Source: Dryomyza anilis (lineage: Eukaryota; Arthropoda; Insecta; Diptera; Dryomyzidae). From it: DNA of 64,000 nucleotides. The notes under the pieces were generated by a model, which was not told where the DNA came from, did no database searches, and saw only the letters and a list, made by a program, of their open reading frames with translations. The stretch lies in assembly GCA_951804985.1 (NCBI GenBank), contig OX638130.1:40390455-40454454 (forward strand), in the 5' to 3' direction. A program made the translations under genes and the position numbers. This document shows positions 1 to 11,399 of the stretch, one piece after another. Each line of letters begins with the position of its first letter. The first letter of the stretch is position 1.

Positions 1-36
1 TTATTTATTTTATTTATTTTATTTATATTATTTTTT
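1..36. repeat. (TTTAT)n microsatellite
   Basis: Six to seven imperfect TTTAT/TTTATT units open the window. The repeat may continue upstream. Confidence 0.7.
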
Positions 37-780
37 GTCTTTGTCGATAATTATGTTAATCGATTATTTACGGGTTTTATTTCCATGCACATCTCCAACA
101 AGACTCGCATCTCTAAACTTGTTGTCTCGCTATGCAACAACAGCAAGTGATTCGTTGACAGACTCGTTACTGCAAGTGTAAGCAAGGAATGTAAGGTACA
201 GAGTACGTACTCGCTATAAGTCGCCAAAATTTGCATCTCACACCCACACTTTATTATCGCTGCAACGAGATCACCGACAATTGTAATTGAATATAAGCCC
301 TCGATATTTATAAAATTTGTCTACAAAGTTGAAATAATTATTGAATATATTTGTAACTCTGATTTCTAAAATCATCAGTTTTATCATATTGAATCTAGTT
401 TTTGTACACAGTGTAGACAAAAATACTGTTTTAATTTTTGTAAACTTTTGACAATAGTTATCACTTCAATTTTAAAAAGGGTGATCCATGCTATGGTGAA
501 CATGATAATAACATGACAAGACAATATATATAAGACATATATTCTCTAATAGGATTTACCCGTGAAATCTCGATTATTTCCTGATGGCGCGTCGGGCAAA
601 TTTCTACTAGGGTATTTCCACATTTTTTAGTTTATTGCGTTTGAGAGACGTCATTTCAATTCAATTTTAAAATTGTTGATTCGGGTACCAAACCGCGGAC
701 TTTGAGGTCCAGGCGGGCCCATTTCCATACTCGGATTACGCTGAACTACGCTCCATTTCGACTTTCACATCCAACAGAGC
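37..780. other. Unassigned AT-rich stretch
   Basis: No credible coding region or recognisable mobile-element domain is visible. At 596-611 the sequence CAAATTTCTACTAGGG recurs at about 39466-39481, so it may be a transposon terminus or a shared repeat edge. The stretch just before 780 could be the upstream part of the copia LTR that follows, but the LTR start was not located. Confidence 0.4.
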
Positions 781-789
781 ATTTTTATT

Positions 790-1220
790 CAAGCATACAG
801 ATGTATTTATATTTAGTTAAATTTATTTTCCACGCGATGACGGTCGTGTTTTCTGATATACACATTTTTCTGTAACAAATATTATAGTCTGTAAGATCTC
901 GTTTGATGAACAAACACTGCTAAATAAATTTAAACTGATTTAACAATTTCTCTCGCGTTTATTTTATTAAAATATTTTTAAAAATATTTAAAAGGTTATG
1001 GGCCCAGTCCATATCGGGAGAAATTTATACGGAAAGCTATTTAACTTAAATTTTGCAAAATTAAGAAACATGTTTTTGCAAATACGGTCGGTTGCAAAAG
1101 TGAGTTGAAGGACATTGCGCTTAATCGAAAAATGCGAAATTTATTGATCGCTTGGAAGGTGCATCAAATTGGTTGATTTGGAAGTTCAAAAACCTGTGGC
1201 AACGCAGTGTTGTAAAAGTA
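790..1220 (+). mobile_element. Ty1/copia 5' remnant: partial LTR, PBS and gag start
   Basis: Bases 795-970 match 45205-45375 closely (shared blocks include CTGATATACACATTTT and TCTCTCGCGTTT), which marks a pair of copia LTR sequences in the same orientation. Directly after the left copy comes GGTTATGGGCCCAG (994-1007), the copia-type primer binding site complementary to initiator-Met tRNA. At about 1145-1190 one frame reads LEGASNWLIWKFK, the conserved start of copia gag. The element is then lost and the PHD-type LINE begins. The LTR start was not found. The gag reading and PBS are seen directly; the family assignment follows from them. Confidence 0.75.
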
Positions 1221-1346
1221 AACTTTTAACGTTCTCTCAAACAATTATCTTTAAAAATCGTATTTTTTTATATAAATCGGGTTTGTGAAGTAGAAAGCCT
1301 TGATATATAAAAAGACTAATAAAAATACTATACGTAAATTGTAAAG

Positions 1347-2308
1347 ATGACTGGTGACAAACGCCGCAGTATTAAATCAAAAAAAGTCGTTTGTGCACAA
1401 TGCAAGTTGCCGGTTTCGGATAATGATGACGCAATTGAGTGTGATAAATGCAAAACAATGTTTCACTCACAATACACCAAATTGGAAAAACGTCAGTTTC
1501 AAGAGTTGCTGAATAACGAGAGCGCGGACTTCTTCTGTCATATGTGTGAAAAGTCGGTGAGCACATCGACTACAGGAGAGCTTAGCGAAATCAAAAAAAA
1601 GTTATGTCAGTTGGATGAAATTCAAAATACTAAGCAATTTATGTCGTCACAATACAATGCTATTTTAAAAAAAGTTTCTGCAAATACTAAAAAAACTTGA
1701 AGAAGAACAGTGCGTTGCGTAAATAAGTCGAAGATTTGAAATCATCCATTAAATATCTCAACGACGTTTGAGTTGAAAAAGTGTTATTGTTCGTGGTGTT
1801 GATGTGACCGATAAAGACATAACAGCAACAGATGTGGTTTTGGAACTTTGTAAGAAAGAAGGAGCAGATATTCAGCAGCATCACATTGATAACGCCTATT
1901 TCCTGGGCCAGCGAAGAATTCAAAGCGATAAAAAATCGATTGTTGTAAAGTTTACTAGCAAGGCCAGTAAACTCATCAAAGTCTAAGCTGAAGCTTGATA
2001 AAGCTATGAAGGAGTTTATATAAATGATTATTTAAGCAAAAAAACAATAGCAAAGAAACAATTATACCTAATCTCTGAAAACAATTGGATACAAATTTGT
2101 GTATTGCAAAGGAAGTAAGGTGTTTGTCAAAATGAGTGAAGGTTCGAGTCAAATTTTTATTAAATTGATGACTGATGTGAATAAAATGTTGATGAATTCG
2201 ACATGTCAGAAACATCCAAGGCGAAAACGTAGAGCTGTGAGTGCAGTGGTCGCTGACGACTTAGGAAGCAGTGATGATGACGAAATTTTTTATATGTCGC
2301 CGTCATAA
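1347..2308 (+). pseudogene. LINE A ORF1 with PHD-type zinc finger (decayed)
   Basis: The N-terminal segment (1347-1700) has a C-x2-C / C-x2-C / H / C-x2-C arrangement (CAQCKLP, ECDKCKTMFH, FFCHMCEK), a PHD-like finger found in ORF1 proteins of some insect and vertebrate LINEs. After a frameshift, 1804-1986 continues in the style of the RNA-binding part (TATDVVLELCKKEGADIQ). A lysine/arginine-rich, acidic-ended tail follows at 2099-2308. ORF1 proteins coat LINE RNA and act as chaperones for target-primed reverse transcription. At least two frame breaks exclude a functional protein. Confidence 0.6.
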
Positions 2309-2429
2309 GAATTATGTAGTTTTACAACATAATGTATTTTTTTTTTCTTTATAATGAATAATCAGTAGTTCAATAATTTAAAATCTTATAAATCTCATTT
2401 AAAAAATATTAATTTTAATTATATTAATA

Positions 2430-3809
2430 TTTTTTCAATGAATATAAGAAGCGTTTTTTCAATTTCAAAATTTAATAAATTCAAAACTATGCTTAGTAAA
2501 CTTCCAAGGCTATTATTGCAGTACAATAAACATGATCACAAAATTCGAAACTTTATTTTATACCTGGTTTTAATAACATTCACTGTTGCAAAAAATATGG
2601 ATATGGTGGAACATCATTTTACATTAATGTGAAGCTCAAATTCTCTATTATATGTAACCGAAGCGAATGATTTGTAGATTATATTTTAATATCTTCTCAT
2701 GATATACAAATTCAATATAAGTCGTTACAACTGATGTCCTTTTACCGATCTCCAAAATGTAGAACTAGCCTTTTACGTAAAATAATGTAGCAATCATTGC
2801 AGAAAGTCGTTCAAAATCCCTGTATTTTTATGGGAGACTTTAACGTGAATATTCTTATCAACAGCTCCAGCTCTTCCTCATTAAAAAGTGTTTTTCAATC
2901 ATATGATTTTGGTAGTTGTCATAACTTTGGTACAACAATATTTCCGAACAAATTTCAGTTGATGTAATAGAAACAAATTTAACTGATCAAAATATTTTTA
3001 TTTGTAAGCTGAAAAGCCAATACATAACTAATGACTTTATTAAAAAAAATATTTTTTTTATATAAGTATAGCTTTGATAAAAAAGCATTTAAAAACGTAT
3101 AAATGTATCTTTGTTTCCTAGTTTAAAATGACCCGTCGGAGATGACAAATCAGATAATTGATATAATTTCAACGACAGCAAAAATCAGTACTTCAGAAAG
3201 CACAGAAAAAAACTTATTAGATATGAAAATGACCCCATGGATTAACAAAAACGTGCAATCTTTAATTTTGCTCAAAATGAAATTTCTGAAGAAGAGAAGA
3301 AGAAATCCAAATGATAAAAGCGTTTCTAACCATTTAAAACATATAAGTAATGTTATAAAAATTGTTTCCAGGAAGTCTATGGATGAGTATTACACAGATC
3401 ATTTCACAGAAAATGTAAATTGGACCCAAAGCGGACATGGAGCTTCATTAACAACGTGTTAGGTAGAACTGCAAAATCTTATACTGAGTTAGTAAGTAAA
3501 GATGGCGTTGCGATAGCAAATGATGAGTTAAAATGTAATTTATTCAATGAATATTTTATTACGTCTGTTTGCGACATGCGCAAAAACATAGTGGCTCATT
3601 CTGATGATCGTTTCGGCTTATTGCGAACATATCAATCAACAAATTGTTTTACTTTAAAAAAAATAACTTCAATTGATATAAAAGATGTAATAACAACAAT
3701 ATTTAATAACATCATAGAAAGCTGCAGATATCCTGATATCTTAAAAATTCACAAAGTTGTACCAATAGCAAAAGTCTAGCATGCTAAAACTGTGGACCAA
3801 TATAGACCT
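2430..3809 (+). pseudogene. LINE A ORF2: endonuclease and first part of RT (decayed)
   Basis: The start reads MNIRSVFSISKFNKF, the usual opening of an apurinic-like LINE endonuclease. Later frames give FYRSPK (about 2740) and FMGDFNVNIL (about 2825-2855), with the GDFN catalytic motif. 3142-3462 and 3420-3779 carry the linker (TPWINKNV, then WSFINNVLG), followed by the pre-RT block (FNNIIESCRYPDILKIHKVV) and DQYRP. The part between linker and pre-RT block is shortened by deletion. Frame changes and stops are scattered throughout. The RT core resumes beyond the nested insertion, at 18911-19440. Confidence 0.75.
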
Positions 3810-3819
3810 CGCAAGAAAC

Positions 3820-4780
3820 ATTTTAACGTAGCTCCGTAATCAAACGGAATCACAATTCCGTTTGTAACGGAACGTTTACGGTATGTACAAGACGGATCCG
3901 TCGATACATGAATGAAAACGCAAAATGTACGGCATGTGAAAATATTTCAGTTCATATGCCGTTTGTTGTCCGTATTTTGAATATTCCGTTTTTATTCCTT
4001 TTTCACTCCGTAGTGACGAATGCGTTTATATTCCGTTTGCGACGGAGCACACCGTTTTTGTATCGTTTGCATTCCGTTTAATACGGGCAGCATATGCCGA
4101 TTTTAAGCCGTTTTCTTTCCGGTTTTTATTCTTGTAGAACTTTTAGTTCAGTTCGTATCATTCAAGATGTGCAGCTAACGTGTAAGTAGCCATCAACATA
4201 TATATGATTGATGAGTATTTCAACATTAATTAAATTTATATAACTTTTTAAGGCTACTGAAATAGTGCGTTTCGATCGCGGAGGAAATGCTTAGCACGAT
4301 GTGGCTTCTGTCTGATTTGCCATCGAAGTATAAGTAGTTGTGAGGAGTTGAACTACGAATTTTTGATTTATAATTAACTTTAAAATTATCTGCAGATGGT
4401 AACTTGGTGGCCTTCACAAAGACCGCCTACATGAAGCAGAAGCATCGTCTGTGGAATGCGGCATAAGCAATTTCCGTGAATCTGGTCATAGATGGAACAT
4501 ATTCGCGACGATTCATCGACGATCCATTGATGCTTGGATTCCGATTCTTCGGAATGCTGTGGCGGCGACTTGCAGCGGGTGAAACATGGAGTTGCATTAC
4601 CTCGCGAATTATGCAGCGATTTTAAATTTGAAATGGCCAGACTGTTGTACATTTTACATTTGTTCCATGGTTGCTATTTATATTTTATATTCAATTCATA
4701 TTATTCTTTATTCACGATTCCTTTGTACATTTGTTTTACATGATTATGTATGCAATTTAGTGACGTAGCTAATGAGCTAC
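3820..4780. other. Left subterminal region of the CAAGAAAC transposon, with unassigned open stretch
   Basis: 3840-4140 is packed with CCGTTT and ACGGAAC repeats in both orientations, typical of transposase-binding subterminal arrays. 4390-4660 is more GC-balanced and open on both strands for 60-90 codons (for example a minus-strand frame 4386-4652), but no domain could be recognised. It may be a degraded transposase piece or a captured sequence. No function is proposed. Confidence 0.4.
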
Positions 4781-4899
4781 TACAACTATGATAAATTATA
4801 TTAATATTAATGCTTTGTTGTTTTTTAATTTATACAATTATTAAGAATGAAAATACGTTCATATTAGAAGGATATAAAAAAATAAAAATATTACAGATT

Positions 4900-5364
4900 T
4901 CACTCAGTTTCTAATCTAGTTAGAAAACGGGTTTTTAATTCCAAAAAGTAATTACCAATTTTTTCTATTTGAGCAGAATCGTGAATATCGTCTGTGAAGA
5001 CACACCAATCGCTATTTAAACACATTCTAAGTATTTTATTTTCCGCAACTTGTAATTTTTTCAAGTGAGTTTTAGCAATATCATTAAATATAGGACTTCC
5101 ATAGCATATAATTGGTCTCATAACTACTTTATATAACATTAATTTGTTTTTTATGCTTAAATTAGATTTTCTGTTAATAACACTATATATTATTTTTAAA
5201 GTTTTATCTACCTTTTCAATAATATATTGAATATGATTTTTAAAAGTAATTCTCTTGTCAAAAATAATGCCTAAGTACTTAACATCACTTTCCCAATTGA
5301 TAGAAATGTTTCCAACGCGTAGAGGTCTCTTAGGAATTTCCAGTGTTCTTCGACGAGTAAAGAA
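4900..5364 (-). pseudogene. LINE B ORF2, C-terminal part after RT
   Basis: The minus-strand frame reads VKYLGIIFDKRITFKNHI, followed by LMLYKVVMRPIICYGSPIF. This is the standard post-palm block of Jockey-type RTs (the YLG motif, then the MLYKSLIRPILLYG-like segment). It ends FLELKTRFLTRLE and stops near 4900. It joins the RT palm after removal of the MITE at 5367-5586. Confidence 0.85.
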
Positions 5365-5366
5365 TA

Positions 5367-5586
5367 CACCCAGAAAAAAATTCCCAGAAATCCCATTAAA
5401 ATTGGTCAATAGGACAATTATTGATTTAATAGTATATAAAAAATATATACTTTCATATAGACTCAATGGCAATGTCATGGTATTTTCTAGTATTTAATGG
5501 TATTTTCCGATTAAAATAATAATTTATCCTATTGATTATTTTTAATAGTAAAAAACTATTGTTTATATAGTATTTTTTTCTGGGTG
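5367..5586. mobile_element. 220-bp MITE with CACCCAG ends, TSD TA
   Basis: The two ends are perfect inverted repeats of 15 bp (CACCCAGAAAAAAAT). The insertion is flanked by TA on both sides (5365-5366 and 5587-5588) and lies inside LINE B coding sequence. The interior is AT-rich. A segment near the left end (CCATTAAAATTGGTCAATAG) is the complement of a segment near the right end of the 15172-16051 element, so the two are related. It has no coding capacity. Confidence 0.85.
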
Positions 5587-6400
5587 TATGAAACATTTAG
5601 ACGTATTTTCCATTTGGTATAATATTCCAAATAACTGCTTAATGCATTTCGAAGTGCTAAAACAATAGGAGCGCGATATTTCGATGAGGCGTAGAATGCT
5701 GCATCATCAGCAAAAAATGCTCGAAAGCCGTTTGTCAGAGACGGGACATCAGATATAAACATATTGTACAACACAGGACTAAGTACAGCTCCTTGAGGTA
5801 CACCAAACGGTAGTTTCCGACGCATAGATTTTATTTTCGTTGATAGAAACTATAAACGACATATCTCTTAGAAAGCTGTTGCAGATCGTTACTAAATATC
5901 GTGGATATTTATAGTCTACCATTTTATAGATTAGACCAGAGTGCCATACTGTGTCAAAAGCTTTTTCGATGTCACACAAAACCATTCCAGTAGATTGTTT
6001 TATTTCTAAGTGATTTTTTATGTGGGTGTGGATACGGTGGAGTTGGTGTAGCATCGATTTTCCATGAATGAATCCGTGTTGTTCAGGTGGGATAATATTA
6101 TGAATTTCTATGTGACCTTGAATGCGTCGCAAAATGATACGCTCAAGAATTTTACTCAATGAGCCTAACAATGATATTGGACGATAGCTCTTTGGTTCTG
6201 CTGCTAATTTATTTGGTTTCAAAATAGGAATGGAAATGGAAAATAGGAAATTTTTGATCAAAATGTTGTTAATACGATCAATTCCGGGCGCTTTCGGATT
6301 TTTTAATCTTTTTATGCTTGCAATAGTTTCTTCTACGGTTGGAAGGTATGGAGTGTTTTCTTGTAGTTCTTCACAGGTGTAAATGTGCACCTATGAATGC
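5587..6400 (-). pseudogene. LINE B reverse transcriptase core
   Basis: Minus-strand motifs in order: NPKAPGIDRINNILIKN (about 6310), YRPISLLGSLSKILERII, EQHGFIHGKSMLHQLHRI, CDIEKAFDTVWHSGL (motif A) and, after a frameshift near 5820, FGVPQGAVLSPVLYNMFISD and FFADDAAF (catalytic Asp pair at about 5703-5714). This enzyme copies LINE RNA into DNA at the nicked target. The frame break between motif A and FADD means it is not translated as one protein. Confidence 0.9.
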
Positions 6401-7385
6401 AGTGTTGTCATTTGCGAGTGGATTCTCGAAAGATTTTCCAAAATGTGTAGCCAGCATTTCAGCTTTTTCAGATGGTGTTGTTGAAATAACGTCACTGCTT
6501 TTTAGAGTGGGTAATATAATGGTTTCGTTTTTTGAGAAATTTATACTGATTATCGGATAAAATATTATTAAGTTTATGGTTCCAATTAATATTTCTTAAA
6601 TTGTTAATATCATATTTGATTTCTTTTTGCAGTGCATTGACCTGAGTCTTAAAAAAAGCTTTCATAATTAGAAGCGGACATCTTTGAAATTTTCTTTCAG
6701 TGTTGGCTCTTAATTTTATTTTTGATTTAATTTCGTCTGTTAAGTTTATTGCGTATCGTTTTGGAATTTTTTTAGGAACCGAGAATTTACAAGCATCTAG
6801 TATGGTGGAATTTAGTTCATTTACCATTGTATCAACTTGTTCGCCACATAAAGAATGTTGCTCAAATATTTTGTCTTTAAGTTTTTCGTTTATAAAATGC
6901 TGATAGACCTTCCAGTTTGTTTCAGAATGATGGCTTACTATGCAAGTCTTTAATTTTTAGCCGGTCCCCAATGTCAAATTTCAAAGGAAACCCCATTGTG
7001 ATCTGAACCTAGTCGGTGGACTTCGAGATCACTCACCGAGTGATAACCGTTTGTCAAGCAAAGATCAATTTTGGATGGATTTTTCCTAATATCGCCTGGA
7101 TGATGGGTGCTTTCAGCTGGATAAAACTCAAAAAAGTTTCCCTCTGATAGTTTAGTAGACAAAATATTACCTGCAGTATTTGCTCTGAGTCAATTCCATT
7201 GACGACGTTAAAATGTAATTAAAATCTCCAACTGCATAATATGCGTGTCGTAATTGTGTTAATTTATTGATATCGTTCTTAAAATGTAAATTTCTAACAG
7301 AATTTGATTATGCGAATTGTGCTGTTGTTTAGCTTGATTACAACGCATGTATATATAATGAAAATCTGGGTCGCAGTGTAAAATG
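6400..7385 (-). pseudogene. LINE B endonuclease C-terminal half and linker to RT
   Basis: From the distal end the minus strand gives CDPDFHYIYMRC (about 7330-7375), YYAVGDFN (about 7215-7240, the GDFN active-site motif), a block ending SDLEVHRLGSDHNGVSFEI (about 6975-7035, the SDH catalytic motif), then the linker 6492-6827 (FSVPKKIPKRYAINLTDEIK). The N-terminal part of the domain is cut off by the repeat array that begins at 7385. There are several frame changes. Confidence 0.8.
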
Positions 7386-7627
7386 GAGTTTGATTTATGT
7401 ATGTTTGATATATATATGTTTGATATATATATGTTTGATATATATATATGTTTGATATATATATGTTTGATATATATGTGTTTGATATATATATATGTTT
7501 GATATATATATGTTTGATATATATATGTTTGATATATATGTTTGATATTTATATATGTTTGATATATATATATATATATGTTTGATATATATATGTTTGA
7601 TATATATATGTTTGATATATATATGTT

Positions 7628-7700
<73 letters not shown>

Positions 7701-7710
7701 TGATATATAT
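7385..7710. repeat. 15-bp minisatellite GTTTGATATATATAT plus (TA)n
   Basis: About 18 imperfect units of GTTTGATATATATAT, with units of varying TA length, and a pure (TA)n core at about 7630-7697. It interrupts the LINE B endonuclease. The same unit continues beyond the inserted TIR element from 9029, so both parts were one array. Confidence 0.95.
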
Positions 7711-9028
7711 CGACGCCCCTTACGAAAACTATTATATATTTTTTCCCTTACATAAATAAATATGTTATTTTTTCAGGTTCAGAATAAAAGTATGTTATTG
7801 TTTTTGATGAGAAAAATAATATGTTTTATTGTTTTGCCAGGAACTCTATTATGTTTTTGATACTTCCGGGAATATGCACATGTATATCTGTATATCTACG
7901 AATATAAAAACCAGTTGGGAAGGTTAGATCACATGGGAAATTTTAAAGTAGGTGTAATTATGATAGGATTATCAAAATTATAGTCGGTCTAAGCCGACTA
8001 TAAATACCCTACACATATGTGTGGTTACCATTCAAAGTGATATATAGGTCACCAGGGTATACGAATCCTGAAAATAACTACAAACATTCAATCGCTGAAG
8101 AATTTCCATTCATTTGATACCCATATTTACAAATGGGTAGGTGTACCGAATTTCGATTTTTTTTTTGTGAACCACAAGTCTTTTCGCCGGAAAACATTAT
8201 TATCATGTATTTGAGCATGATATCAATATATATTTGACCAAAAAAGTTTACCTAAGCACGTATACATGAAAATTGATCTTTATATGTACATTTTATATGA
8301 GGTATTTGAACATAAGTGGTCGGATCATAGGTCACAATGGACCGATCTCGCACATACAGCGTAGCTATATTAGTAATCTAAGTTATAAGTTTCATTTATC
8401 TAGCTCTTCAATTTTAAAAGTAGTGGGGATTTCAACAGACAGACAGACGGACAGACAGACGGACATCGCTAAATCGACTCAGGAGGTCATTCTGATCAAG
8501 AATATATATACTTTTCCATACCGGAGATGCTTCCTTCTGGGTGTTACAAACGGCGTACCAAACTGAATATACCCTTTCACTCTTAGTGTAGGGTATAATG
8601 ATTCAAATTTGCGTCGAAGATTGGAATCGGAACCTACAGTTTAACGCCGAATCATAACTTTTCATTGGTGAAGTTTTTACTCCCGAAGCTTTCTACCAAC
8701 AGGTAGCGCGGTGAAGAAAAACATTTTCAATTTATTTTTTTCATGTTGCATTTGCTGGTGTTTTATAATTATTTTAAATTTTCTCAAACAAATTTTTCAA
8801 ATGAATATATAAAAGCATAAAAGCAACGCAATATGATTTTTTCGTCTAAAAATTTGAAACATAATAATTTTCCACAGAAAACTGTTTGTTGTACTAATTT
8901 TCTGTGAAATTTTGAGAACATTATAATATTCCTTATTTAAGTAAAAATGTAATCGTATTCGTTTAAAAGTGATATATACTTTTTTTGGTAAGACAATTTT
9001 AACATAATAGTTTTCGTAAGGGGCGTCG
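7711..9028. mobile_element. 1.3-kb element with 25-bp perfect terminal inverted repeats
   Basis: The left end (7711-7735) starts CGACGCCCCTTACGAAAACT. The right end (9004-9028) is its exact reverse complement over 25 bp. It sits inside the minisatellite, so the target duplication cannot be read uniquely (TA, ATAT or longer all fit). The interior holds a mini-me copy (7910-8597) and otherwise AT-rich DNA with no transposase visible. The superfamily is unknown. Confidence 0.75.
7910..8597 (+). mobile_element. mini-me / Helentron-like element, copy 1
   Basis: Starts ACCAGTTGGGAAGGTTAG and ends TAGTGTAGGGTATA. Shared hallmarks: a subterminal hairpin AGTCGG-TCTAAG-CCGACT, a (GACR)n tract (about 8437-8465), the block CATCGCTAAATCGACTCAGG, and a 3' hairpin in which TATACCCT pairs with AGGGTATA. 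These match dipteran mini-me elements, which are non-autonomous Helentron-related sequences that seed microsatellites. It is non-coding; short ORFs inside are chance. Confidence 0.85.
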
Positions 9029-10015
9029 ATATATGTTTGATATATATATGTTTGATATATATATGTTTGATATATATATGTTTGATATATATATGTTTGA
9101 TATATATATGTTTGATATATATATGTTTGATATATAAATGTTTGATATATATATGTTTGATATATATATGTTTGATATATATATGTTTGATATATATATG
9201 TTTGATATATATATGTTTGATATATATATGTTTGATATATATATGTTTGATATATATATGTTTGATATATATATGTTTGATATATATATGTTTGATATAT
9301 ATATGTTTGATATATATATGTTTGATATATATATGTTTGATATATATATGTTTGATATATATATGTTTGATATATATATGTTTGATATATATATGTTTGA
9401 TATATATATGTGTTTGATATATAGATGTTTGATATATATTTATGTTTGATATATATATGTTTGATATATATATGTTTGATATATATATGTTTGATATATT
9501 TATGTTTGATATATATATGTTTGATAGATATATATATATGTTTGATAGATATATATATATGTTTGATAGATATATATATATATGTTTGATAGATATATAT
9601 ATATATATATGTATGTTTGATATATATATGTTTGATAGATATATATATATGTTTGATAGATATATATATATATATGTTTGATATATATATGTTTGATTTA
9701 TATATGTTTGATATATATATGTTTGATATATATGTGTTTGATATATGTTTGATATATGTTTGATATATATATGTTTGATATATATATGTTTGATATATAT
9801 ATGTTTGATATATATATGTTTTATATATATATGTTTGATATATATATGTTTGATATATATATGTTTGATATATATATGTTTGATATATATATGTTTGATA
9901 TATATATGTTTGATATATATATGTTTGATATATATATGTTTGATATATATATGTGTGATATATATATGTTTGATATATATGTTTGATATATATATATGCT
10001 TGATATATATATGTT

Positions 10016-10020
<5 letters not shown>
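9029..10020. repeat. 15-bp minisatellite GTTTGATATATATAT, second block
   Basis: More than 50 units, very homogeneous from about 9029 to 9405. From 9520 to 9670 a variant carries GTTTGATAGATATATATAT. Another homogeneous block follows at 9755-9950. Both frames translate to repetitive YICLI or MFDIY peptides, which is an artefact. Confidence 0.97.
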
Positions 10021-10054
<34 letters not shown>

Positions 10055-10068
10055 TACGCTATTTGCGT

Positions 10069-10150
<82 letters not shown>
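10020..10150. repeat. (TA)n with a duplicated LINE B fragment
   Basis: Two (TA)n runs (about 10020-10050 and 10070-10146) bracket ACGCTATTTGCGTTCCAATA (about 10054-10073). That 20-mer recurs at 10155-10174, where it is the true LINE B sequence encoding the WNANSV start of the endonuclease. A piece of LINE B has therefore been copied into the array. Confidence 0.85.
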
Positions 10151-11290
10151 TTCGACGCTATTTGCGTTCCAATATAGAATTTTTAATTCTGAATAATGGT
10201 TTATTGTTACCATAGCGTATTCGAGAACAACAGATAATTGATCTACAGGCGTTTTACATTTTCTAAGTTTGTATACAAGATATTGAAAAGCATGCAATAG
10301 TTGTGTCATATTTAGCAATTGGTCCGCTGTATTGTTGTATTTATTGTCAGCAACTTCACTTCACAAGTGTGAGGGTTGTTGTTGTGTTAACATTATTGGT
10401 GATTCTGGTATGGGTTGTGGTTATGAGCGACGACTTACAGGTGGGGGTGGAAATTGTAGCCTGTCAGATAAATTAAATGTTGGACGGCGTCCTCGGACTT
10501 GGTTTCTTTGGCTAATGGACATTTTGATATGTTCAAATTCATTTCGCTTTGGACACAAACTATAATTTGTTGTGTGTGGGCCGTTGCAATTTGCACATCG
10601 TACTATTTTCGTTCGTATTTTTGATTTTGGATTGCTTTGTTCCAAATTTTCCGGGCATGTTTGTGATTTGTGATACCACATTTAATACATTTTGGCGAAA
10701 GAAAGCAGTACCTCGCCCCGTGATCAAATGCCATACAGTTGACGCATTGCGTTGGCCTTTGAGTTTTTTTGATGAATAATTGAAAATTTACACCCAGAAA
10801 CCCTATTTGCCGAATTTCGCGTAATTTTTCAAGTGTCATGTTGTCATTAACATTATAATACAGTATATATGAACGCTGCCCATTGTATCAAGGTTTGTTT
10901 ATGTTCATTGCTTTTATTTCAATTGGAGTTTTACCGAGCTCGCTCAGCTTACTTTTAATTGTTTCATGTGAGACCGAATCATCGAGGCCATACAAAAGAA
11001 ATTGTTTTGTTTGTTCCTCTCTGAGAGTGTGAGTAAAAAACTTGAGACTTAATTTTTCGCATTTTTCTTTCATTTTCTTGAATTCTACAACCAATGGTAG
11101 ACAGACTTGAGTTCCAAATTGGGTTAATTTAATTTTTAAGTTTTCGGGCTTAGTTGTTGCCGATTTAGCGATGGATGCAATGTCATTAATATTTTTACCA
11201 AAAATTGTAATTGTAATTTTTGGCAGCATTCTGTGGCTCTCGAAAGCCGGAATCGTCAAAAGCAAAATCTGGTGCACTACCGTTGTTCAT
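10151..11290 (-). pseudogene. LINE B ORF1 (gag-like, CCHC knuckles) and first codons of ORF2
   Basis: The minus-strand frame from about 11277 gives an N-terminal region (TREEQTKQFLLYGLDD-like, RNA-recognition-type fold of Jockey gag proteins), then zinc knuckles CVNCMAFDHGARYC (C-x2-C-x4-H-x4-C), CIKCGITNHKH and CANCNGPHTTNYSLC after small frame changes at about 10840 and 10650. A proline/arginine tail ends near 10420. Downstream, about 10200-10151 reads HYSELKILYWNANSVENN, the ORF2 endonuclease start. The protein would bind LINE RNA; it is broken here. Confidence 0.8.
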
Positions 11291-11399
11291 TACACTCAGA
11301 TCAGCTCAGTACCAATGTAGAGAAACAATTAAGTTGAAAAAAAAACGAACTATTTAGTTGCGTATTCACTGCGTTAGACGCCCACTATCAACGGTGATA

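Larger units (their letters stand above)
1230..3809 (+). mobile_element. LINE A, 5' part (ORF1 plus endonuclease and RT start), interrupted
   Basis: A non-LTR retrotransposon of the Jockey/CR1-like group, in order: ORF1 with a PHD-like zinc finger, an endonuclease with a DFN motif, a linker, and the beginning of the reverse transcriptase. Coding stops at ...DQYRP (about 3796-3809), which is the start of the RT motif normally continued by ISVLSN. Exactly that continuation appears at 18911 in the same orientation. LINE A was therefore intact here before about 15 kb was inserted. Several frameshifts and stops make it a dead copy. Confidence 0.8.

Noticed and set aside
4386..4652. Transposase or captured gene in the CAAGAAAC transposon
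   Set aside because: Open on both strands with more balanced composition but no identifiable domain; left as unassigned.
8273..8566. ORFs inside mini-me copies (also 17436, 38498, 39872, 52307)
   Set aside because: Recurring because the element is repeated; no conserved coding pattern, and the frame includes the (GACR)n tract.
9037..10318. Open frames of repeated YICLI or MFDIY peptides
   Set aside because: Artefact of the 15-bp minisatellite, open because the unit length is divisible by three.
10790..10800. CACCCAGAAA as another CAC-ended MITE terminus
   Set aside because: It lies within intact LINE B ORF1 coding sequence and has no partner end.
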